Below are positions 1 to 10,200 of a DNA stretch of 21,997 nt, in pieces (positions within the stretch are counted from its first letter, which is position 1; every line of letters begins with the position of its first letter). The notes under the pieces were generated by a model. It had not been told where the DNA came from. It saw only the letters and a program-made list of their open reading frames with translations, and searched no databases. The position numbers were made by a program, and so were the translations under genes. Source of the stretch: Hypsibius dujardini (Eukaryota; Tardigrada; Eutardigrada; Parachela; Hypsibiidae); assembly GCA_001579985.1 (NCBI GenBank), contig LRSR01009632.1, forward strand, positions 1-21,997. Reading direction: 5' to 3'.

Positions 1-341
1 TGGAGTCGGAATTCCAGGGGCCCCCTGGGATTTAAAAACGTTTAAAAAATCATCAGTTTTTCCTCAAGTTTAGACCGTTCTTGGATGTCTTGAATCTCCC
101 ATTTGTATTCACCATTAGGGAGTTTATATTGGACCTCATCAAACCTCAAATTTCAACGAAAAACTGATGTTTTAAAAAAATTGTAATCTCAGGGGGGAGC
201 CTGAAAGTCAGACCCCTCATCCCCTCAAGTTTCAAAGCGATCAGGAACAAGAGGCTCAATTTTTGGTTCAATGTTGAAAAAAGTGCATTTTGTTCCCTTG
301 CCCACCCCTTGGCCCTATACCATTAGGGACCCTAAACAAGC
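1..341. repeat. Fold-back (inverted-repeat) element, copy 1, cut by window edge
   Basis: The right part (about 205-341) matches the right arm of the element at 8613-9100: AGGAACAAGAG, TTTTTGGTTCAA, a TTTTGT/C-CCTT stretch, CTTGGCC, and an end of GGACCCTAAACAAGC. Internally, CATCAGTTTTTC near 53-64 pairs with GAAAAACTGATG near 159-170, and GGGGCCCCCTGG pairs with the AGGGGGGAGCC block. No coding capacity is seen, so it is a non-autonomous element. Confidence 0.65.
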
Positions 342-1019
342 CCCTGTTGAGGAAAAGAGGAAATAACCCTCGTTCTACAATTGTACAGCAGCTCCCACAA
401 CGCAAACTGACGCATCAGTTTATCACCTTTCAGTAAGACTTTGCCTATTTTGGCCAGACCGGTCATTTTGACCTGTCAGCAGGGCTGTGGTTTGATTAAC
501 ACTCCACAAATGGGCTGAAATTCAAGCTTCATATGGGATATTGGCAAGGGGTCCACTTGACTGCCAGGGGGTCGGTGCATGGGCACATGCCCTTTTCCCC
601 CAGAAAAACAATTAAGCTTTTTTGGAGAACCAGATGTCTTATGTCTTTGTAAACAAAAAATGACTGAGGGGGAGGTGCTGGAACTGTAACCGCTGCGGTA
701 GGAATAATTTTGAGCTCTTGGTTTCAGGGGAGGAAAACCGCAATAAACCACTTCTTCGCCAAAATTGTGGTTAACAAACCCTTCATAACATTTAATGTTT
801 GCAACTCAATTCTCAAATTTTTGAAACTATAAAAACCTTTATTTGGGGACGTTGTGACAATGTCGCTCTAGGTTTTGGAGAAAATGTTTGTGTTTAAAAA
901 AATTACCCTTCTAAGTGTTAAACCCTTGTTTTTCCCTGTGGAAAATTATTTAGATCTGCTTCTCTGACCTTTGGGAGCCCCATACGCCCCTCGTCGTGAA
1001 GCGACGGTTACTTGCAACG
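342..1019. other. Downstream flank, no gene recognised
   Basis: A stretch beyond the polyadenylation signal of the MAM gene. A minus-strand open frame at 476-751 has no recognisable domain and no splice support linking it to the tail. I see no RNA gene or further transposon end that I can defend. Confidence 0.5.
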
Positions 1020-1037
1020 ATACATTTTAACTCATGC

Positions 1038-1043
1038 TTTATT
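1038..1043 (-). terminator. Polyadenylation signal AATAAA
   Basis: The plus strand reads TTTATT, so the minus strand has AATAAA about 160 bases past the stop codon of the MAM gene. This is a sensible length for a short 3' UTR. Another AATAAA-like site near 838-843 could be an alternative. Confidence 0.6.
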
Positions 1044-1204
1044 ATTTCGAATGACCACATTTACGTACCAAATTTTTTTGAAGCATACACACAAAAGTAA
1101 AGTCAGTGAATATAAATGCGTGATCCCGAAACCAATTATATACCAGATAAAATCGTACAAGTTTAAATCAAAAAGAAACCTTCGCGAGTGGTTTAATCAC
1201 TGCT

Positions 1205-1225
1205 CTAATCCGCTCGTGAGAAAAA
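1205..1225 (-). CDS. Exon 31: last coding exon (FFSRAD and stop)
   Basis: The previous exon ends AAAGAT|GTGAGT, a consensus donor. 98 bases on lies CCTTTTCTCTTTTGCAG, an excellent acceptor, with a branch-like TTCTTAAC between them. The spliced frame adds six residues and a TAG at 1207-1205. Reading through instead gives a hydrophobic, unlikely tail that stops at 1168. An AATAAA follows at 1043-1038. Confidence 0.75.
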   Translation of the reverse strand, partial: FFSRAD

Positions 1226-4200
1226 CTGCAAAAGAGAAAAGGTTTACATTGTTGAGAGCATATACTGACTTGAGTTAAGAATGTAAGTAAGTAGAGTGTA
1301 GCGAGTCTCTCGTATACACTCACATCTTTCATAACGTGACTGTTTCCCCCGTGGCCGTCCGTGTCGTCTGTCTCACTGGTCGTCACCCCGTCAAGGGTAC
1401 CGAAATTTTTATAGCCCGATGTGAACCAACCGGACCCCGCTTGGCCATCTCCCCCTCTCCGTCTTCGTCGTACCACAATTACCAGCACCACACCCGCCAA
1501 TGCCAAGGCCGATAAAACACTGACTACTATCCCGGCAATGGGTCCTGCGCCCAAGCCGTGGGGACGCCCCATCCCCGACGGATTAGTTGGAATGACATCC
1601 TCAATTTTTCTGGTAGAAGTATCGACGGTGCTACTCGCAAAAGATGTCGGGACAATTTCTGTGGCTGGACTTTGAGGGACCGTTGCGGCGGGAGGAGACG
1701 GAGGGGGAGCTGTGGGTAGTCCGACGGTTGGTCTGGCAGTTTGAGGAGCTGTAGAGGGTGAATTCGTAGTTGGATTGCTGGTAGAGGCTGATGCGGTTGG
1801 GTCGCCTGCTGATCCACCGAGCTTGCAGCCCTGGCTGAATGTGATGTCATCCAATGCCTGAAATCGTACGCTAATTTTTAATACGTCCCCGGCAGTTATG
1901 GAAGTACGAGTATACCAGAAGGTTTTTATTTGTTGGAGACAAAAAGTAACTCAATTTTTGAGTATTGTTATTCATTTAGAATACAGTTTTCAATTACTGT
2001 TGTTGTTTTTGATTTGCTTGATATTTCAAACCTTGGTTTTATACGTTAATCCGTACATGCATGGTGTTTGCAATTGGTCTACAATACAAAACTACGCAGT
2101 GCTGGGTCGGATCTTGAAAATGATTGTTTTTATCTTACTTGCATTGCCATCCATTTCTATGATCCTATGTCAGTTAAAATTAAGTTGATACACAAAGTTT
2201 GCATTTATGTTAAAATCTTGCAGAAAATATGGCAATGAAAATCATTGTGGGTAATAGAGTATTCAGATTTAAACTGACTCTAAATATGTTTGGCATAACA
2301 GTGGCGCATTTTGTGGCTTATTAAGCAGAGTTTCCTATGACAAGGACTTGTTTTTAGCTTGGTAATAATTATGAGTGTAAACAATGTCGCACTGCGTTTT
2401 GGAGTATAAACTTCTTCATTAATTATCCAAATTGTAAAGCTTACAATGTCACTGCTTTTTCCGCCGACACTACCGACAAAGATCACTGTCGCGGACGTAT
2501 CGCTCACGAGTGGCAATGATTCCCGATGCCACGTGTCGGCCAGATTCATCCCGCCCATGCTGAAGATAGTAGTCGTCGGAGCGGACGCCGTATTACCCGC
2601 TATGTTGAGGGTAAGGTTACCCATAGTCGTTCCGTACATATGATAGTAAAATCGGATCCTGCAATCATCTGCTGCGGTGTGAGGTTCCATTGTTGGTCCC
2701 ACCAAGCTGGCGGTGAGACCAATGTCTAACGGGTCTGGTGAAGAACTGAGATAGGCATAGCCACCGTTTTTGAGACCGGTTGTGTGATCCCGCAGCGGTC
2801 CAGAATGAGCTGTACGAAAATGGAACTAAGTTACACACGTGATAGAAACATACAGAGAGATATCAGACATTCAGACACTCAGACAAACAGACAGACAGAC
2901 AGACAAACAGAAAGACAAGTATGGACATGTACTCTACTCACGGGTCACTGCTCTCCCATTGGTTTGAACCCATCTGGCTTTGGTCTCATGATGATTCGAC
3001 CAGTGACAGAGATCCGTCTCAAAGTCACATCGTGACTGATGCTCCACATCACAACCCATTTCATCATCGTTCTGCCCGCAGTCATCCGTGAAATCACACC
3101 GAAGATCTTCACCAATACACGCCCGAGTCTTCGGGCACTTCCACATACCGGCCTGACAGGTCCCTGTTACCTCTTTCGGGAATTCACAATCATGCATTTG
3201 AATGTCCGTAATGGCAATGTAACCGTCGTTCCAGACTCCCTTTCGGGCTCGGAACACAATCCGGAACTCTCCACTGAAACGTCCGATGTCAATGTACGTT
3301 GGCTGCCAAGCCAAGTTGGTGTCATTGTGGATGTTCGTCACATCGTAAATGCCTAAAGTCGTCTCAGTGTCTTCCAGCTGAAGTATCACGTAAAGGGCTC
3401 CTGGATCGGTATTTCCCGGAACGGACCATCCAATGTGGTACCTGTGAAAAGCAAAACAAAGTCAACTAAACAGCCAAGAGTTTTTGGGCATGGTTTACTT
3501 TTTTCTAATAGATGATTTCTTTAATAAATAATAAACCATTTTTGTTCAAATCAAATTGTAATTAATTTACGAATACTGTATAATTTTGTTCCTAACTAAA
3601 TCTAACAATGTCCTTTTTAGTTGTTTTCAGAAAATAAAAACAAATCTGCTAATACATTATTACATTAAAGTTTTCTTTTTAGTTTTACATTGCACCAGTA
3701 CTTCGATTTTTTTATTTGTTTTAGTTGTGCATCGATAGTGGTACAAGAATTCCAGCTGGTAAATTTTAGCTTGTAAACTAATTGTAAAACTTTTGTGCTC
3801 AGTTTAAATCGTATTTGACTGACGACTACAATATCCTTTTCCCAAACAAATATCTATCTAATAAAATAATAATTAAATGTTTTTTCAAAAATAAACAACC
3901 TGCAAAAACATTAGTAAATAAGGTTGCCAATTTAGTTTATTCGCTTTTTCAATTTCACTCATTTACGCAATCGATTGTGGTACCAAAATTCCAGTTTGCA
4001 GGTGGACGAGGTCTCGTGAAGCCAGGGAGAGTCAAAGTACGTGAAGGAGCGAACAGTGCCCTTGGAGAAATCCGCCGTGAGGTAACCTTTAGCACTGCCT
4101 TGTGGAGCAACAGGCGCCCAGGTGAAGTTGTCGTTCTTGAAGATTTTGTAACCGCACTGGCTGGTGGGATCTTGAAAGTTGCAAGTGCCGCATTCGCTTT

Positions 4201-7200
4201 CATCCGCCCCGTTAGGGCAGTCCTCCACTTGGTCGCACACCTGATCTGTCCGGATGTACTTGCCGCCTGTCGGACAGTAGATAAAGCCCCCCTCCTTGTC
4301 ACACGGATTTGTTTGTCCCCGAAGGTCGTCCAGTGCTGCAAAGCATGTTTTACATGTTTACCTTATCTTATACTTGTATGCCGGCATGCGGTACTATATT
4401 TATATGAATAACTACAATTATATGAACATGTACTGTACATACTGTTATATTTTATATCATTGTATTCTGTTTTATTTTTATGTTGTTTTATTTTTATTTA
4501 CACGTATGTTATTTAAATATATTTATTTTACAATAATACGTGAGGTGTTCTTCCCTTTCTCCGACACGCGCGTGTGAAAAGGTATGTACATACCAATGTC
4601 ACTTTTGCCTCGCTGTCCATTCACTTTGCCACGGAAACTCAGGCGGAAGTCTCCCAACGAAAGCGGTACGTCCAGCGGGATTAGTCGGTTAAGCCAGATG
4701 TTTCGTTCGGGCTGGTTGGCCAACCATATCTCCTTCTCGGTCTGTTCCATGTCAAGCATCACCAAACTCAGAGAGGCATTCGAATTAGCGTCGATGTACA
4801 TGTGATACCAGAAGGAGAAACACCATTTCCGTCCAGCCAACTGGGGTTGACTGAAAATTCGTTGTGAAGTTAGATGAGCTGTGTCGTAAGCTCCTTGGGC
4901 AAAATCATTGTCGATGTATAAGTAATGGCCTGAAATCACACAATACAGGTATTTGCTGAATATCAAAAGAACGGACAAGAAAATCAGGACTAGTATTATT
5001 TTTTTATATTTTATATGATTGACTTTTAAGATTTTTTAAAATCTTTTCTTCTGTTCTGCTTCCGCTCTTCATCATACAGTACTGATTAAATACGGGTTAT
5101 GAATTTCGATCGCCTAACCGCTAATAAAAATAATTCATAAACGTGTTTCCCAGTAACAATAAAACTTTCATCTAAAATTTATCTTGACAATCTCTACATT
5201 TTGTTTTCGTCTGCTCTTTGCCTTGAATTTTATTATGAAAGTTATGAATTTATATCCACAATCATGGACTAACGTGATTCATAAACGTGAATCATAGAGA
5301 AAAACGAAACTTGAATTTGAGATTTGTAATAACCGGTACCTTCTTTCCTTCATCTATTACTCGACTTAAATATTATATAAAAGTTAATTTTATATCGAAC
5401 TATTAAAGTAATTGAATTGTTTCGCAGGAAACTGAATTTACATTTGCTATTTGATTAGCATAATGAAAACGACAGAGAATCAATCCCATTCAATTTCATT
5501 AAATCTATTTTTAAAGTAATATTTCTTCGGGAAATGTCACCTCTTGCTGAATTGGTTGTGTGATCAACAGTTGGACCAGCGCTCTCCCCACTACTCGTGG
5601 CCCCTTGAAAGATGATCCAATCGAAATTGTCCGTTACTTCGTTTGTCCATCCACACATTCCGTCCTCAAAATCGCATGACAACGGTGTCGGACAGGCTTT
5701 ATTCAGGACCGTTACATCATCCAATAAAAACTGCGATTCCACATCATTCACCGCTTCAATGGCGAATTTGTAGGGTTGTCTGGGTGAAACTGTCACGCTG
5801 GCGTATTCCCAGGCGGTACTTTTTCCCGCAGTGACTGTCCACTGTGGATCGGAAAAATCGTCAGCCGTCAGCGTCCCATTGGTGTTCAGCACAAAATGAA
5901 CATTCAGGGTTCCTCCGTTGGATTGGGCTGGCAGCTGGTACCAAAAGGTTAGGCACTGATCGTAAGTGTCGGTAGTCGGAAAACGAATCTGCAAAATAAT
6001 TTTCTTAAATATATTTACCTGCTGATGAGAGGCAATTTATCATTTATTAACAAACAAACTTTAAAATCAAACAGAAATGCAAACGTTCTTTTTTGAGTGA
6101 ACGGATTTTGGAAAGTGTAACTTAATAAAGAAAACTAATAATGTATTATATAAAATCAGGCAAAATTAGTCTTTCTAATTTGCGATTCTGAACAAGCACT
6201 CAAATACATTCAGTACAGAGAACCATATTCCTATTCATTATTAGGTAGACTGACCTGCATTATGCTGATGAGAAAAGTTCGGTCTCCCTTGTTCCCTCGC
6301 GTGCCGTTTGCAAACATGGCGTGACCTTCGTGCGACAGGAAGGTGTGGTCAATGTCTGGCAAGGGTTCATGGCTGTCCACTAATTTCAAGCGGTTCCATG
6401 AAAACTGCGCGAGAGAAACGAATCGTGGGAGGACGTTGTAGCCGCAGTAGTTGGGCTCCTCAAAGTCGCAAGAGTTTTCTCGTTCCTTGCAGGACCCGTC
6501 CCGGAAGGAGATGTCATCCAGCGCGATGTCTCCGTAGATGGAACGAGACGGCCACGCCTCAAACTCGAGGTAGTACGGCTGTTGGTCGATGTTATCGATG
6601 GTGACGTGGGCCTGGATCCAACGATTGCCCTGATTGCCTTTCCGGACGAATTCAGTCCGGATTATTTTGTCACCTCCTGTCAATCCAGTTGTGATGATAA
6701 ACACATTTCATGGTCTGCTTCATTGTTCTATATTTTCAATCATACAGTATGAGGATACATGTAATGGCTATGCATGTTGTTAAAAATAATAAAATACTTC
6801 CATTTCAAATACTATATAAATAATTTTGGGTAATTAAGTGTATACCTTACTGTATTTTTCACCATTCGAATTATTCAAGTTATTTTTATTCATCGCTTTT
6901 CCAGTGTTTCAGTCGAATGAGGTTTTATTGTTCTAACATAATAATTTAAATGAAACACAAAAAAGCGAATTTATCTAATCTAAAATGTTGTCAAGTGAAC
7001 TGAGGACTTACTGAAGTTGACGCTGACTGACAATTCCGTCGGTACGCCATACATGTGATACCAGAAGATGAGGCATTGCCGTCCGCTCGTCATGTCATCA
7101 TTCTGCGGTTGTCCCACCGGATACTTGCTTTCTAGAGTGCCAATCGGAACTGCCGACGTTTTGCATGTGTCCGAGTTAAAGTAGAGATAGGCTCCGTCAC

Positions 7201-10200
7201 GATTTTGTTCGGTGTGATCGGACTGAGGACTGATGTTGGGAGGGACTGCCGGACCGTTTCGTAGGCTCCACCGACAGCCGGGACTGGTAGAGGGGCTGTT
7301 TTGAAAGACGCAGAAGTCGTCTTCGAAGTTGTTGGAGAAGGTGCAGTTGAAACCGAACTCTGAAAGGCAGCGTACACATTGTAATCGTTCCATTTTGATC
7401 AAAGGAACAGTATGTAAATTTAGTTCTCTAAATAGAGCGAAGAAAAATGAGTAGAAATAAATAAAGTGAAACACGCAATTTCGTAATCATAGTTTGTTTT
7501 GACAGGAATAAATTCTGAAATAATAATCGCTTTTTTTACATTTTACCATAAAAGTCACTTTGCAGTGCGTATTTAGATGGAGTTAATTACCTTGCGCAAC
7601 GATCACTCAAAGTAAGGGCAGTCAAATATATCCAACGAAGCATGATGAGGTTAGGTAAATTAAGTTATCAAATATGAGTGTGAAATCGGAAGGCAACGGC
7701 CTATCCATGGCCTGGAATTTCTATTTTATATCCCGTAATTGTCGCTATTATTAGATTTTTAGTTTGCGGTTGATTATAATTTGGATTGGGCCGGAATAAC
7801 ACACAGATACAGAATTTTCTGTACATCTGCATGAAAATGTTGTTTATTGGGAAAGTAATATTGGCAGCTCACAATTATCACTCAGCATCAGCGGTATGAC
7901 GTGCTATGCATGCCGACCGGCACGTGACATCTTTTAATGAACACCTGATCATCTGGGATAGTCAAAAACAGTATTACTTTGTACTTGCTATTCTATCTGA
8001 TAACACACAAACGGGTTTCTGAGAAACTAAATTCGATGTATGCGGGTCAATAAGTAAGAATCTTGGTGTTGTAAGAATCTTTGGTATTGTCGGTTATTCT
8101 ACCTGGCAAGTAATGAGCCTAAGCCCTCAACGGGAAATATTTAATAACACCATAAACGTTTCCCCTTTTGGGAGGCATATTATTACAACTCTGCGGCCAA
8201 TCCTAGCTTTACCTTTTTGTTTTTTATTGTTCATTAATCCCTAGATGTATTTTCAATAAGTCAAGAAATAAACCAGCTTGCGAGAAAGACACAAATTTTG
8301 TGCGTGAATTTGATGATCATCCTACCTGTCGGAGGCCATGACGTCGTCGTTGCCGAAGGATTATAATCCGGTGCAGCTCTCGGCGGTCGAACTGCAGAAA
8401 ACATGAGCTTTGTACCTGCTTATTATTATTCACAATCTTATATGAGTGCAGTACCTTTGCAACGACTTCCAGTGACGATTAAATCATCCACAGCCATAAA
8501 GTAGCTATCCGCTTTCAAGATCAAGGCAGCCTCGAAGACCATCTGTAACACCAAAAACAATTGCGGCCATATTTTTGGGCAATTTCAACAACAGGTTAAC
8601 TCATGACTAGAGGCTCGTGGAGGGGTTCAAAAGTCAGAACCAGCACTCCAAACGATAGGGCCAGGGTGGGCAAAATGGGCAAAATGCATTTTTTTAAGAT
8701 TTAACCCAAAATCGGCCTTCTGTTCCTAATCATTTTGGAACTAGTGGGAGGTAAGGGGCTTATTTCTAAGGGCCCCCTGAAATTTCAAAACACTTCCAAA
8801 AATTTCTGAATTTTTTTTCCATCAGATTTAATTTTGGGCTCCAAATATGCGCAATCTAGTAATAATTGTAAATGGGAGACTAAAAACATTAAGAATGGTT
8901 GACATTTAATGGAAGAAATGAAGTTTTTGAAAGTGTTTTGAATTCCCAGGGGGGCCACACCGCACAAGCTTCAAAATAATTAGGAACAAGAGACCGAATT
9001 TTTGGTTCAACTTAAAAAAAAGAAATTTTGTCCCTTTGTTCAACCTCTGGCCTTACCATGAGAAGTTCTGGTTCGGACTTGTAAAGGACCTTAAACGAGC
9101 ACTTTTTCGCGGCGTACCTGCTCCGGCCAATTCTGTGCCCGGCCAAACTGACCCTGTAGCCACTGTCCCTCTTTCGGCACTGTGGACTGGTCCAGTGACC
9201 AATACGTCGTGGCAAACTGTTCCCTTTTATCGAAGCCGTAACTTCGTAGACGGTATGTCGCGGACGATTCGCCGCTGAGAACCGACTGCCTCGACCCAAT
9301 ATAATACCTGTGGACCAAATCATCCGATTGTGGTAGCCATTTTTGCCACCTTCTTTAGAAATGAAAAAAGTTAAAAACGGCATGTACTAATACCAGAATG
9401 ATAGGCACATGTAGTGACGACCCGGAACTGGGCGTGAACGAAGTGAGAAGATGACATTGTTTAGGGCACCCTCCTTTTCAGGCAACGATGCCAACGCCAT
9501 GGAACCAGCTGCCGTCCTGAAAAAATACACCAAAATTTTTTTAAACAAAGAAGATGCCTTTTTTTTGGTAAGGTTCACAGTGTCGAAGTGTTAGCTGTCA
9601 TTTGAAAGTTTGCGTTCTTAGTTTGTCATGTAATTTATTACCATGCCCTAATAATATTCTGAGACAGATGTCCTCCCGTTATACGCGGCGTCCATTGGGA
9701 GGGAAAACATTTTACTGGTGGAGGTACAAAATTTGCTCCGCGCGAATAAAAAAACTGTGCCCGGTGTACCCCGTGCGGGGTTCATTTTGGCACAAAATTA
9801 AAAGTAGGTCAGCGGGCGCGCATTCTGGCCGATTTGAGTGAGTGAGCACTCAATCGAGAGACAAAAGCCCCCTCTCTCACTCACACAAAGAGAAAATTTC
9901 ATTTGTTTACATTTGAAAGAGCGGGAAGATGATTAGTGAAGAGATCCGAAATCTCATTGTGTCCTGGCTCTCCCGAGGGTTTTCGGTACTTCAGATTGCA
10001 GATTTGTTACAGAATAAGGTCTCAAAACGTAGTACTTATTGTTTCGCATCGGAAAATGCCGAAAAGGCGTGGCGGAAGGCGAAAAAGCCGAAGAAGCAGC
10101 CCATGCGGAAAATGATCCCGGCAATGGTGCGACGCATGGTGCGAATGCTGACCATCGGAAAAGCCCATCACTCCCTTCCGTTCTGTGGCCAACGCTCTCC

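Noticed and set aside
476-751. Minus-strand open frame of 91 codons downstream of the MAM gene
   Set aside because: A possible extra tail exon was considered using the CCTCCCCCTCAG acceptor near 680. It gives an unconvincing sequence, and the polyadenylation signal at 1038-1043 with the exon at 1205-1225 explains the gene end better.
2863-2919. Short regular repeats considered as a CRISPR array
   Set aside because: Units are four bases with no spacers, in a eukaryotic intron; it is a simple microsatellite. The same applies to 18828-18964 and 20796-20883.
3815-4411. Plus-strand open frame of 198 codons
   Set aside because: It lies antisense to exon 27 and its intron. The opposite strand shows clear MAM and LDLa motifs, so this is a shadow.
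9012-9383. Minus-strand open frame of 123 codons overlapping exon 20
   Set aside because: It is out of frame with the MAM sequence. The correct frame carries YYIGSRQ and WLQGQFGRAQ and joins its neighbours in phase.
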